64,000 bases of DNA from contig NZ_CP045144.1 of the NCBI RefSeq assembly GCF_009223885.1, positions 2,964,001 to 3,028,000 on the forward strand. The letters are read 5' to 3'. Made by a program: the position numbers and the translations under genes. Position 1 is the stretch's first letter. Each line of letters opens with the position of its first letter. Under the pieces are notes generated by a model. That model was not told the origin of the DNA. It did not search any database and worked only from the letters and a program-made list of their open reading frames with translations. Source of the DNA: Ancylobacter sp. TS-1. Lineage in GTDB: Bacteria > Pseudomonadota > Alphaproteobacteria > Rhizobiales > Xanthobacteraceae. This document shows, one piece after another, positions 38,267-47,037 of the stretch.

Positions 38267-39109
38267 ATGTCCGCTCCCTTCGTCGTCGCCGCTGTGCCGA
38301 TCGGCCCGGCGGGCCGCGATCCCGCGCCGCGCTGGCGCGAGGCCGAGGCCGGAATCGTCGCCGCGGCGGCTGCCGGCGCGGGCCTCGTCATCCTGCCGGA
38401 GTTGTTTGCGCTGCCTTATATAGCCGGCGAAGCACCGGAGGGCTGGACGCATCTGATCGAGGACGAGGACGGGCCGACGACGCTGCGCATGAGCGCGGCG
38501 GCGCATGCGTCCGGCGTAGCGGTGCTGTTCGGCCTCGCCTTGCGCGCGGGCCACGGCCGCCCGCTCAATGCCGCGCGTCTCGCCCGCCCGGACGGACATG
38601 TCGAGACGGTGGCGGCCAAGATCCACCTGCCGCCGGCCGGCGACGGCGAGCCCTATGGCGAGGCCGACCATTTTGCCCCCGGCGCGCCGCGCGTCACGGC
38701 GGTCGCAGTCGGCCCGGTGCGGGTCGCGACGCTGATCTGCTACGACCGCCGCTTTCCCGAATGCTGGCGGGCGGCGGCGGCAGCCGGCGCCGACGTCGTC
38801 GCCGTCATGGTCGGTGGCCCGGCCCCGGCCGACCCGGAGGGGCTGTTCGCCGCCGAATTGCAGGCGGGGGCGCGCGCCAACGCGGTCTATGCGGTGGCGG
38901 CCTCGCGCTACGGCACCGAGACCGTCACCGGCCGGCCGGTGCGCCATGACGGCGAGACGCTCGCCTTCGGGCCGGATGGCGGGCCGCTCGCCCGCGCGCC
39001 GCGCGGCGGCCACCGCCCGGTTCTCGTTCCGATCGATCCCGGACGTCTCGTCCACGCCCGGGAGACCAATGCCACGGCACGGCGCCTGCGCCTGCCTCTT
39101 GCGAGTTGA
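38267..39109 (+). CDS. Carbon-nitrogen hydrolase (nitrilase superfamily)
   Basis: 280-aa cytoplasmic amidase-type enzyme. The catalytic triad is complete: E45 (LPELFALP), K118 (AAKIHLP) and C158 (TLICYDRRFPE). The family includes N-carbamoyl-amino-acid amidases, beta-ureidopropionases and omega-amidases; in a cluster with a deaminase-like amidohydrolase and a transporter, hydrolysis of an amide or carbamoyl intermediate is likely. It is packed between the ABC ATPase and the amidohydrolase with gaps of 5 and 9 bases, so it is part of that operon. Confidence 0.88.
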   Translation: MSAPFVVAAVPIGPAGRDPAPRWREAEAGIVAAAAAGAGLVILPELFALPYIAGEAPEGWTHLIEDEDGPTTLRMSAAAHASGVAVLFGLALRAGHGRPLNAARLARPDGHVETVAAKIHLPPAGDGEPYGEADHFAPGAPRVTAVAVGPVRVATLICYDRRFPECWRAAAAAGADVVAVMVGGPAPADPEGLFAAELQAGARANAVYAVAASRYGTETVTGRPVRHDGETLAFGPDGGPLARAPRGGHRPVLVPIDPGRLVHARETNATARRLRLPLAS

Positions 39110-39118
39110 GGAAGCATC

Positions 39119-40660
39119 ATGGCTGAACTGATCGTCCAGGCCCGCTGGGTCGTCACCGGGATCAAGGACCGCTTCACCCCGAACGTCATCGACGAGGGCG
39201 CTGTGCTCTCGCGCGACGGGGTCATCGTCGCCGCCGGCACGCTGGAGGAGATGCAGAAGCTCGCTCCCATGGCCGAGTTGCGCAAGTATCCCGACCACGC
39301 CATGCTGCCGGGCTTCGTCAACAGCCACCACCATGTCGGCATGACCCCGCTCCAGCTCGGCTCGCCCGACCATGCGCTGGAGCTGTGGTTCGCCAGCCGC
39401 ATGCCGGCGCGCCGGCTCGACCTGACGCTGGACACGCTCTATTCGGCCTTCGAGATGATCGCCTCCGGCATCACCACCGTGCAGCACATCCATGGCTGGA
39501 TGCCGGGTGGTTATGACGCCATCCATGGCGCCGCCAGCAGGGTGATGGGCGCCTATCGCGCGCTCGGCATGCGCGCTTCCTATTGCTACGCGGTGCGCGA
39601 GCAGAACCGCCTCGTCTATGAGGCGGACGAGGATTTCTGCGCCCGCCTGCCGACCGAGCTTGGCGAGAAGCTGGCGCGGCACCTGAAGGCGCAGGCCATG
39701 CCCTTCGACGACTTCCTCAAGCTGTTCGACCAGCTAACCGCCGAGAATGCGGGCCAGACCCTCACCCGCGTCCAGCTTGCCCCGGCCAATCTGCACTGGT
39801 GCACCGACGAGGGGCTTCAGGCGCTCGACGCCAAGTCGAAGGCGGCCGGCGTGCCCATGCACATGCACCTGCTGGAGACCATCTACCAGAAGGAATATGC
39901 CCGCCGCCGCACCGGCAAGACGGCGCTGCGCCACCTCTACGACCTCGGCGTGCTCGGCCCGCACATGACGCTCGGCCATGGCGTGTGGCTGAATGGCGAG
40001 GACATCGACATCGTCGCCGACACCGGCACCTGCATCTGCCACAACTGCTCGTCCAATTTCCGCCTGCGCTCGGGCCTCGCCCCGCTCAACCGCTGGGAAG
40101 CCAAGGGCATCAATGTCGGCATGGGTCTCGACGAGGCCGGCATCAATGACGACCGCGACATGCTCTCGGAACTGCGCCTCGCGCTGCGCGTCCACCGCGA
40201 GCCGGGCATGGACGAGGAAGACGTGCCGACCTGCCCGCAGGTGGTGAAGATGGCGACCGAGGCCGGCGCCATGACCACCGCCTTCGGCGCCTCCATCGGC
40301 CGGCTGGACCCGGGCCGCTTCTTCGACGCGGTGCTGATCAACTGGAACAAGGCGACCTATCCCTTCCAGGACCCGGACATTCCGATGCTCGACGCGCTGG
40401 TGCAGCGCGCCAAGACCGGGGCGGTGGACGCGGTCTTCATCAATGGCGAGGTGGTCTACCAGGACGGTCGCTTCACCAAGGTCGACCGCGAGGCGGTGCT
40501 GGCCGAGATCGCCGACACGCTCGGCAAGCCGCGCAGCGCCGAGGAAGTCGACCGCCGGGAACTCGGCCACGCCGTGTTCCCCTATGTGAAGAAGTTCTAC
40601 GAGGGCTATCTGCCCGAGGCCGAGCCGACCCCCTTCTACGCGGGGTCCGCGCGGGTCTGA
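39119..40660 (+). CDS. Metal-dependent amidohydrolase (cytosine/guanine deaminase and TrzN/AtzB-like family)
   Basis: 513-aa enzyme of the amidohydrolase superfamily, subgroup of aminohydrolases acting on N-heterocycles. Metal ligands: H70-x-H72 (NSHHHVGMT), His in PMHMHLLETIY, His in TLGHGVWLN and Asp in GLDEAGIND; a conserved NCSSNFRLRSG stretch follows. It ends an operon of transporter and nitrilase-like hydrolase, so an imported heterocycle is probably deaminated or hydrolysed here. The substrate is not known. An intrinsic terminator follows. Confidence 0.88.
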   Translation: MAELIVQARWVVTGIKDRFTPNVIDEGAVLSRDGVIVAAGTLEEMQKLAPMAELRKYPDHAMLPGFVNSHHHVGMTPLQLGSPDHALELWFASRMPARRLDLTLDTLYSAFEMIASGITTVQHIHGWMPGGYDAIHGAASRVMGAYRALGMRASYCYAVREQNRLVYEADEDFCARLPTELGEKLARHLKAQAMPFDDFLKLFDQLTAENAGQTLTRVQLAPANLHWCTDEGLQALDAKSKAAGVPMHMHLLETIYQKEYARRRTGKTALRHLYDLGVLGPHMTLGHGVWLNGEDIDIVADTGTCICHNCSSNFRLRSGLAPLNRWEAKGINVGMGLDEAGINDDRDMLSELRLALRVHREPGMDEEDVPTCPQVVKMATEAGAMTTAFGASIGRLDPGRFFDAVLINWNKATYPFQDPDIPMLDALVQRAKTGAVDAVFINGEVVYQDGRFTKVDREAVLAEIADTLGKPRSAEEVDRRELGHAVFPYVKKFYEGYLPEAEPTPFYAGSARV

Positions 40661-40688
40661 CCCCCGACCCTCGCCTCGATGACGGAGA

Positions 40689-40713
40689 GGGCGCCCGCCT
40701 CGGGCGCCCTTTT
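40689..40713 (+). terminator. Intrinsic terminator of the transporter-amidohydrolase operon
   Basis: Perfect 9-bp stem GGGCGCCCG / CGGGCGCCC with a 3-base loop, directly followed by TTTT. It lies 28 bases after the amidohydrolase stop and just before the end of the convergent gene. Confidence 0.9.
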
Positions 40714-40715
40714 CG

Positions 40716-41456
40716 TCATCCGGGCGCGAAGGGGCCACCCCAATGGCGCAGGGCGGAGGTGTCGCAGCCGGCGAGCCGGAGGCACTTCCACAGCGTCACC
40801 GCGATGGAATCCAGCACCGGCACGCCGAGCTCGGCCTCCAGCGCCGGTGCAAGCGCGGCGCCTTTGAGGTTGGTGCAGACGATGGCGACGGCATCGCAGC
40901 CCTCGGCGATCACCTCGCGCGCCAGCCCGGCCACCGTCGCCTCGTCGACCGTGGCGAAGGAGAAATTGTCCCGCAGACCGAGATGGCGCTCCGCCGCGCA
41001 GTCGAAACCGGCGGCCTGCCAGTTGGCGCGGATGCGCTGCTGGACGTCCGCGAGATAGGGGGTGACGAGGCCGATTCGGCACAGGCCCCGCTGCGCGAAC
41101 AGCTCGCGGAAGGCCAGCACGGCCGTGCAGGCGGGAATGCCGGTGCGCGCGGTGATCGCCGCGCACAGGGCCTCGTCGCGCTCGAAGCCGAGCCAGGCGG
41201 CCGAGGTGCCGTTCCAGCCGATCACATCGACCTTCGCGTCGGCGAGCAGTTCGGCGGCCGGCAGGATGGAGCCGAAGTCGAACTGGCCGAGCGCGCCGTC
41301 CGACAGGGCGATCTCGGTCACGCGAAAGCGCGAGAAATGCGCGCTGACACCGGGAATATCCGCCACCATCCGCGCCGTCAGCGGTTCCAGCGCGGTGTTG
41401 GACGAGGGCGTCAGCATGCCGAGCCGCAGGGCGGCGGGGGAAAGCGGGGCGGACAC
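40716..41456 (-). CDS. Maleate isomerase / arylmalonate decarboxylase family protein
   Basis: 246-aa Asp/Glu-racemase-fold protein. The N-terminus LGMLTPSSNTALEPLTARM is characteristic of maleate cis-trans isomerases. The catalytic-region residues are in GWNGTSAAWLG, where the usual first cysteine position is not clear, and AIVCTNLKGAALAP with the second cysteine. It is convergent with the amidohydrolase operon and has its own upstream region. A role in catabolism of an N-heterocycle (nicotinate- or pyrimidine-like routes end in maleate) is an inference from context. Confidence 0.78.
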   Translation of the reverse strand: MSAPLSPAALRLGMLTPSSNTALEPLTARMVADIPGVSAHFSRFRVTEIALSDGALGQFDFGSILPAAELLADAKVDVIGWNGTSAAWLGFERDEALCAAITARTGIPACTAVLAFRELFAQRGLCRIGLVTPYLADVQQRIRANWQAAGFDCAAERHLGLRDNFSFATVDEATVAGLAREVIAEGCDAVAIVCTNLKGAALAPALEAELGVPVLDSIAVTLWKCLRLAGCDTSALRHWGGPFAPG

Positions 41457-41660
41457 GCGAACCTCGCAGCGCAGGGCGACGCCGACGCGGCGTCACGGAT
41501 GCTGTAAGATTAGCCGACTATGATTGACTGCACAATGATCGTGGGGCCTGCCAGCGTGGAACGGCGGGAGATGTCCGCCGCCCGATGCATCCGCCGAATG
41601 GAAGACTGCCCGCGCGGCGCCATCTCATACGCGTCTGCCCGGTGAGCCGGTGTCGCGTGC

Positions 41661-41903
41661 CTAGTGCAGCGTCGGGAGCGGGCGTCCCGGGCAGGGGTCG
41701 ACCTTGACCATGTTGACGATGGTGAAGCCGGACACGAGGCGCTCGACGGCGTCCTCGATGTCGATCTGGATCCGGCGCGAACAGACGTGCCCGGTCAGTG
41801 TGATGATCCGCTTTTCGGCCGAGATGCCGACATCGACATGGCCGTCCTCGCCGCCCTGGTCCACGGCTTCAAGGATACGCCGGTAGAGTTCATCTTCCCG
41901 CAT
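41661..41903 (-). CDS. Small BON-domain protein
   Basis: 80-aa protein consisting almost entirely of one BON-like domain (ELYRRILEAV, then KRIITLTGHVCSRRIQIDIE and VNMVKVDP). It has no signal peptide, so unlike OsmY it is probably cytoplasmic. The ATG at 41903 has AGGGAGG upstream and begins the domain; a longer frame upstream has no similarity. Such proteins are often stress or membrane-associated, but the function here is unknown. Confidence 0.75.
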   Translation of the reverse strand: MREDELYRRILEAVDQGGEDGHVDVGISAEKRIITLTGHVCSRRIQIDIEDAVERLVSGFTIVNMVKVDPCPGRPLPTLH

Positions 41904-42033
41904 GACGGCCTCCCTGGCTTGCGGCGCGGCCCTCGCGCCTGTCGGGCGGGGCAGGTCGCGAACTAAGCAGGCGGGCAGGCGCGCCGCATTGACGCTGCGC
42001 AAAGGGCGGGCGGACACGCGACGCCGCGTCGCC

Positions 42034-42879
42034 TCAGGGCGCCGCGACGGTGGTCTGGCGCTGTTCGCCCAGCCCGGTGATGGCGAGATGCACGCTCTGG
42101 CCGGGGCGGAGATAGGCGGGTGACTTCATGCCGAGCCCGACGCCCGGCGGGGTGCCGGTGGAGATGACGTCGCCCGGCTGAAGGCTCATGAACCGGCTGA
42201 TATAGGAGACGATGGTCGGCACGTCGAAGATCATCGTGCGGGTGGAGCCGGTCTGCCGGCGCACGCCGTCGACCTCCAGCCACATGTCGAGCGCGTGCGG
42301 GTCGGTGATCTCGTCGGTCGTCACCAGCCACGGGCCGATGGGGCCGAACGTGTCGCAGCCCTTGCCCTTGTCCCAGGTGCCGCCGCGCTCGAGCTGGAAG
42401 GCGCGCTCGGAGACGTCGTTGACGATGCAATAGCCGGCGACATGGGCGTAGGCATCTTCCGGCGCGATGTATTTGGCCGGCTTGCCGATGACGATGCCGA
42501 GTTCGATCTCCCAGTCGGTCTTGGTCGAGCCGCGCGGAATCTCGATGGCGTCGTTGGCGCCGACGATGCAACTCGTCGGCTTCAGGAACAGCACCGGCTC
42601 CTCGGGGATCGGCATGCCGGCCTCGGCCGCGTGGTCGGTGTAGTTGAGGCCGACGCAGACGAACTTGCCGACATTGCCGACGCAGGCGCCGAGGCGCGGG
42701 CTTCCCTCGACCGCCGGCAGGGTGGCCGGATCGGTAGCGCGCAGCCGGGCGAGGGTCTCGGGCAGCAGCGCCGTGCCGCCAATGTCGGGAACCAGCCCCG
42801 AGAGATCGCGCAGCATGCCGGCCCCGTCGATCAGTCCCGGGCGCTCGCGGCCGGCTTCTCCGTAGCGAACGAGCTTCAT
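42034..42879 (-). CDS. Fumarylacetoacetate hydrolase (FAH) family protein
   Basis: 281-aa FAH-fold enzyme of the 2,4-diketo-3-deoxy-acid hydrolase / acylpyruvase type. Family landmarks are CVGLNYTDHAAEAG, the metal-binding glutamates in DWEIELGIVIGK, and SDV-like VNDVSERAFQ with the Asp. The STGTPPGVGLG motif is near the end. The ATG at 42879 is 8 bases after GGAGG; an ATG 6 bases upstream is too close. It follows the class-III PLP gene by 93 bases and is probably the last gene of that catabolic operon. Confidence 0.88.
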   Translation of the reverse strand: MKLVRYGEAGRERPGLIDGAGMLRDLSGLVPDIGGTALLPETLARLRATDPATLPAVEGSPRLGACVGNVGKFVCVGLNYTDHAAEAGMPIPEEPVLFLKPTSCIVGANDAIEIPRGSTKTDWEIELGIVIGKPAKYIAPEDAYAHVAGYCIVNDVSERAFQLERGGTWDKGKGCDTFGPIGPWLVTTDEITDPHALDMWLEVDGVRRQTGSTRTMIFDVPTIVSYISRFMSLQPGDVISTGTPPGVGLGMKSPAYLRPGQSVHLAITGLGEQRQTTVAAP

Positions 42880-42972
42880 CGGCATGTCCTCCCTGCTGCG
42901 GCGTCGGCGCGGCGATCCTGCGAAGAGCCCTAGCCGCAAAGGCGCGGCGCGTCGAGATGGCCGCGCCCGGCC

Positions 42973-44286
42973 TCAGCCCAGCAGCTCCTCCATGGCGTCG
43001 ACCAGTTCGTCGGCATGGGCGGCGGTGACGCAGAGCGGCGGGCGGATCTTCAGCACATTGCCGTAGCGGCCGGCAGCGCCGATGAGAATGCCGCGCTGGC
43101 GCAACCCGTTGATCAGGGCGCGGGCAATCTCGGGTGCCGGCCCGTCTTGGGTGCCGAACTCGACGCCGAGATAGAGCCCCGCCCCGCGCACAGCGGTGAT
43201 TGGCGCGCGCGCCTGCAGGCGCTTGAGCCGGGCGGTGAGATGCCGGCCGACGCGGGCGGCGTTGGCGATGAGGTCGTCTTCCTCCAGCGCCTCCAGCACG
43301 GCGAGCGCGGCGGCACAGGCGACGGGGCTTCCGGCGAAGGTGTTGAAATAGCCGAAATCGTCGCAGAAGGCGCTGAGCAGATCGGGCCGGGTGACGAGGC
43401 CGGCGATCGGGTAACCATTGCCCATCGGCTTGCCCATGGTCACGATGTCTGGCACCAGCCCGTGGCGCGCGAAGCCCCACATGCCCTCGCCGGTGCGGCC
43501 GAAGCCGGGCTGCACCTCGTCGGCGATGAACAGGCCGCCGGCGGCGCGGGCGACGTCGACCGCCGCCTTGAGGAAGCCGGGCGGGTCGGCATAGACGCCG
43601 TCCGAGGAGAAGATGGTGTCGACCAGCAGCCCGGCGAAGCGGATGCCGTCCGCTTCCATCGCGGCGATGGCGTCCTTCACCGCATCGGCGAAGCCTTGCG
43701 CGACGTCGTTGCCGAACAGCGCCGGGTCGGGCGCCGGCACCATGCGCACGCGCGGCGGCGGCGCGCCGTTCCGGTAGGAGGAGGGCGACACCTCGGTCAC
43801 GGTCGAGGTGTTGCCGTGATAGGCGGTCTGGGTGACGATGATGCCCTCGCCGCCGCTCGCCTTGCGCGCGAGCCGCAAAGCGAGGTCGTTGCTTTCGCTC
43901 CCCGTGCAGGTGAGCACGAGGTTGGAAAGCGGCGCCGGGAAGGTGGCGAGCAGCTTCTCCGCATAGTCATGCGCCACGTCGAACAGATAGCGCGAGTGGA
44001 TGTTGAGCTCGCCGACCTGCCGGCGCACCGCCTCCACCACCTTCGGGTGGCAGTGCCCGACGGTGGGCACGTTGTTGTAGAAGTCGAGATAGGCCCGCCC
44101 GTCCGAGGCGTGGAGATAGGCGCCCTCCGCCCGCAGCATGCGCAGGGGCTCGTCATAGAACAGCACCGAGCCGGCGCCGAAGCTCGCGCGCCGGCGCTCG
44201 ATGAGCGCGGCGACGTCCGGCGCGGTGGTCCCGGCTCCGCCCGAGAAGGCGTTCAGCGAGAGGATCTGCAGTTCCCGGCTTTTCAT
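42973..44286 (-). CDS. Class-III PLP enzyme, AGXT2L-like phospho-lyase/aminotransferase
   Basis: 437-aa fold-type-I PLP protein of the class III aminotransferase group. Cofactor residues: the TGSESNDLALRLAR helix, FIADEVQPGFGRTGEGMWGF with the PLP Asp, and the lysine in VTMGKPMGNGYPIA. The stretches YFNTFAGSPVACAAALAVLE and RYGNVLKIRPPL are typical of the AGXT2L/ethanolamine-phosphate or phosphohydroxylysine phospho-lyase branch. It overlaps the upstream APH-type kinase gene as ATGA. A plausible step is elimination of phosphate and ammonia from a phosphorylated amino alcohol; plain transamination is the alternative. Confidence 0.82.
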   Translation of the reverse strand: MKSRELQILSLNAFSGGAGTTAPDVAALIERRRASFGAGSVLFYDEPLRMLRAEGAYLHASDGRAYLDFYNNVPTVGHCHPKVVEAVRRQVGELNIHSRYLFDVAHDYAEKLLATFPAPLSNLVLTCTGSESNDLALRLARKASGGEGIIVTQTAYHGNTSTVTEVSPSSYRNGAPPPRVRMVPAPDPALFGNDVAQGFADAVKDAIAAMEADGIRFAGLLVDTIFSSDGVYADPPGFLKAAVDVARAAGGLFIADEVQPGFGRTGEGMWGFARHGLVPDIVTMGKPMGNGYPIAGLVTRPDLLSAFCDDFGYFNTFAGSPVACAAALAVLEALEEDDLIANAARVGRHLTARLKRLQARAPITAVRGAGLYLGVEFGTQDGPAPEIARALINGLRQRGILIGAAGRYGNVLKIRPPLCVTAAHADELVDAMEELLG

Positions 44287-45314
44287 GAGGCCGCCCTCCC
44301 CGCTGCGAAGTCGTCGGCGTCGTAACGGGCGAGGAAAGTGCGGGCGAGGGCGACCGTGCCATGGGTGTAGCCCTCGCCGAGCGCCTGCGCCGTCGGGGTT
44401 TCCGCATGCGAGGCGATCCAGGCGGTGAGCAGCATGCGGCGGAGCATGACGAAGATCGGCAGCATCGCGCAGTCGTCGTCGGAGAGCGGGGCGACGCTGC
44501 GATAGCCCTCGACCCAGGCGGCCTGAAGCTGCGGGATATAGGGCTCGTGCTCGCTGAAGCTGACGGCGGCGGCGAAGTCGTAGAGGTACCAGCTGAAGCC
44601 GCAATCGTCGAAGTCGATCACCGACAGCGTGTCGCCGTCCACCAGCAGGTTGGCGAGGCGCATATCGGCATGGACGAGGCCGAAGCGGTCCTCGCCGGTG
44701 CCGTACTCGTCGAGAATGCCGCGCAGCACCTCGCTGGTGCGCTCCAGCACGGCGAGCCCTTCGGCATCGAGGCCGGGGCCGGCGCACCAGTCGCCCCAGA
44801 GCCGCACCTCGCCGAGCATCGCCTCATAGTCCCAGCGCTTGCGCACGAAGCCTTCCGGACGCTGCCAGCCACGCGCATGGGCGTGGAGGCGCGCATTGAC
44901 GGCGCCGAGCTCGCGGTACCAGCGGGCGAGGTCGTCGGCCTCGTCCGGCTCCTTGCCGGCGATCAGCCCGAAGGCGACGGCGTGGCGCACGGTGCCGCCA
45001 TCGTCGAGATCGGCGATCAGGCTGCCGTCGGCCTGCGCCACCGGCGTGAGGGTGGCGACGAGATTCTCGGCCCCGAGCGCGGTGAGCCAGGCCAGCTCGG
45101 ATTCGATCTCGGCGCGGGTGTGGTAGCCGGGCCGGTGCACGCGGAACACGACGTCGCGCCCGCTCAGCGGATCGCGGGCGCGGAAGGTGGCGTTCTCCGA
45201 GATGGTGAGCAGCCGCAGCTCGCAGGCATCCGACAGGCCCCAGCGCGGCAGCGCGGCCCGCAGCCCCGCTTCCAGCCGGCTCAGGAAGGCGTCGTCATAC
45301 ATGGTCCCGGTCAT
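44283..45314 (-). CDS. APH-fold phosphotransferase (hydroxylysine/homoserine kinase-like)
   Basis: 343-aa kinase of the aminoglycoside phosphotransferase/choline kinase superfamily. The Brenner catalytic loop (LVHADMRLANLLVD) and metal-binding DFG-equivalent (VIDFDDCGFSW) are intact, so it should be active. Together with the adjoining PLP phospho-lyase-like gene (4-base overlap) it resembles the hydroxylysine kinase/phospho-lyase pair known from animals and fused proteins in bacteria. The substrate is inferred to be an amino alcohol brought in by the upstream ABC transporter. It is not an antibiotic resistance gene by context. Confidence 0.82.
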   Translation of the reverse strand: MTGTMYDDAFLSRLEAGLRAALPRWGLSDACELRLLTISENATFRARDPLSGRDVVFRVHRPGYHTRAEIESELAWLTALGAENLVATLTPVAQADGSLIADLDDGGTVRHAVAFGLIAGKEPDEADDLARWYRELGAVNARLHAHARGWQRPEGFVRKRWDYEAMLGEVRLWGDWCAGPGLDAEGLAVLERTSEVLRGILDEYGTGEDRFGLVHADMRLANLLVDGDTLSVIDFDDCGFSWYLYDFAAAVSFSEHEPYIPQLQAAWVEGYRSVAPLSDDDCAMLPIFVMLRRMLLTAWIASHAETPTAQALGEGYTHGTVALARTFLARYDADDFAAGRAAS

Positions 45315-46222
45315 GGCGCGTCCTCGATCGGCGGCGCGGCGCGGTGCCGGCCGAGGAAGGAGAGCAGCACCGCGTCATAGGCGTCCGGCTCCTCGTAGAA
45401 GGGCATGTGGCTGGAATTGGGAAACACCACCAGCTCGGCCTGCGGCAGGTTCTGCTTCATGCGCAGCGCGCAGGCGGGCGTGATCTCGTCGTGCCGCCCG
45501 ACCGTGATCAGCACCGGCGCCGCGATGCGGTGCAGGTCGGTCACGCGGTTCCAGTCCTTCAGATTGCCGATGTAGAGAAACTCGTTCGGCCCCTGCATCG
45601 CCATGTAGGGGGCCATGTTCCAGTCATCGAGCGAGGCCAGCAGCGGGGCCGGCCAGTCCTGCAGCCGGCAGACATGGCGGTAGTTGAGCAGGGTGATCGC
45701 CGCCTGATATTCGGGATGGGAGTAGGAGCCCTCCGCCTCATGGGCGAGCAGCATCTCGACCGTTTCCGGGCCAAGCGAGGCGCGCAGCCGGTGCATCTCG
45801 GTCATCAGATGCGGCAGGTCGGCGGCGGTGTCCTCGAGGATCAGCGTCTTCAGCGCCTGCGGATAGGTCAGCGCGTAGTCGATGGCGAGCCAGCCGCCCC
45901 AGCTATGGCCGAGCAGATGCACCGGCCCGAGCCCGAGAGCACGGCGCACCGCCTCGGTCTCCTCGACATAGCGGGCGATCGACCACAGCGCCGGATCGTC
46001 CGGCCGGTCGGAGGCACCGCAGCCGAGCTGGTCGAAGGCGACGACACGGTAGCCGTGGCCGGCGAGGAAGGAATGGGCGTCGCGCAGATAGTCGCAGGGC
46101 AGGCCCGGCCCGCCATTGAGCAGGAAGACGGTCTCCTCTCCCGCGCCATAGGAATAGGCGACGACCCGGTGGCCGTCGACCTCGACCTCGATGCGCGCGT
46201 CTGCCGGCTTGATCTGCCACAT
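45311..46222 (-). CDS. Proline iminopeptidase-like alpha/beta hydrolase
   Basis: 303-aa cytoplasmic alpha/beta hydrolase. The oxyanion motif LLNGGPGLPCDYL, the nucleophile elbow LLGHSWGGWLAIDYA and the C-terminal Asp/His (VGRHDEITP, FPNSSHMPF) form a complete triad. This is the prolyl iminopeptidase / aminopeptidase group, which also contains amino-amide hydrolases. It overlaps the kinase gene by 4 bases and follows the DeoR gene by 5 bases, so it belongs to the transporter operon. It may release an amino alcohol from an amide or peptide. Confidence 0.85.
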   Translation of the reverse strand: MWQIKPADARIEVEVDGHRVVAYSYGAGEETVFLLNGGPGLPCDYLRDAHSFLAGHGYRVVAFDQLGCGASDRPDDPALWSIARYVEETEAVRRALGLGPVHLLGHSWGGWLAIDYALTYPQALKTLILEDTAADLPHLMTEMHRLRASLGPETVEMLLAHEAEGSYSHPEYQAAITLLNYRHVCRLQDWPAPLLASLDDWNMAPYMAMQGPNEFLYIGNLKDWNRVTDLHRIAAPVLITVGRHDEITPACALRMKQNLPQAELVVFPNSSHMPFYEEPDAYDAVLLSFLGRHRAAPPIEDAP

Positions 46223-46227
46223 GGAAC

Positions 46228-47037
46228 CTACCTGCTCGCTACCGTCACCTCGACCCGGGCGCGCTCCAGCGCCCGCGCGAGGGTGCCGCCCGGCGCCGCG
46301 TCGACGACGAGCCGCTGGATGTCGGGGATGCGCGCCCAGATGGCGAGCGACTGGACGCCGAACTTCTTGTGGTCGGACACCACGATGGTTTCGGCGGCAC
46401 GGTTCATCATCGCCTTGTAGACCCAGGCGGCGGGGGCCTCGGCGTCGGCGAGCCCGTCCGTGGTGATGCCGGAAATGCCGAGAATGGTGCGGTTGACGTT
46501 GTAGTTCTGCAGGAAGTCGACGGTCTCGACCCCCACCATCATGCCCTCGCGGGCGTTGTAGCTGCCCGGGCACATGATGACGTCGATGGTCGGGTTGGCG
46601 GAGACGACGGTCGCCACCGAGAAGGAATGGGTGATCACCGTGAGGTCGTGGCACTCGGCGGCCATGCGCCGGGCGACATGGGTGGTGGTGGCGCCGGCGC
46701 CGATGGCGATCACCTCCTGCGGCTTGATGAAGGCCACCGTGGCGGCGGCGATGGCCTCGCGCTCGGCCACCATCAGCCGGTGGCGCTCCGTCACCGAGGG
46801 CTCGGAGGCGAAGGGGCGCACCGCGCCGCCATAGGTGCGGCTGAGCAGGCCCTTCTCCTGAAGGTCGAACAGGTCGCGCCGGATCGTTTCGGTGGAGACG
46901 TCCAGCTCGGCGGCGAGATCGCCCACGCGCAGCGTCGCCGAGGCGCGCATCTCGGCGAGGATGCGGTCTTGCCGCGCCGCCTTGTCGAGGCGGGGGCGGC
47001 GCCGCTCGCCGGCGGGCAGTGTGTCGTCCGCGCTCAT
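46228..47037 (-). CDS. DeoR/GlpR family transcriptional regulator
   Basis: 269-aa regulator. The N-terminal DeoR HTH (ASATLRVGDLAAELDVSTET, then IRRDLFDLQEKGLLSRTYGG) is followed by the sugar-isomerase-like sensor domain (IGAGATTTHVARRM, then VVSDHKKFGVQ). Such regulators usually bind a phosphorylated intermediate, which fits a pathway with its own kinase. It overlaps the upstream permease gene by 4 bases and is probably the repressor of this operon. Confidence 0.92.
   Translation of the reverse strand: MSADDTLPAGERRRPRLDKAARQDRILAEMRASATLRVGDLAAELDVSTETIRRDLFDLQEKGLLSRTYGGAVRPFASEPSVTERHRLMVAEREAIAAATVAFIKPQEVIAIGAGATTTHVARRMAAECHDLTVITHSFSVATVVSANPTIDVIMCPGSYNAREGMMVGVETVDFLQNYNVNRTILGISGITTDGLADAEAPAAWVYKAMMNRAAETIVVSDHKKFGVQSLAIWARIPDIQRLVVDAAPGGTLARALERARVEVTVASR

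Noticed and set aside
40653..40663. GGGTCTGACCC palindrome at the end of the deaminase-like amidohydrolase gene
   Set aside because: It matches the GGTCWGACC core but consists of the last codons and stop of a gene with no start codon nearby, so it is probably coincidental.
44283..45314. Aminoglycoside resistance phosphotransferase
   Set aside because: The APH fold is shared by many metabolic kinases, and tight coupling with a PLP enzyme and transporter operon argues for catabolism.
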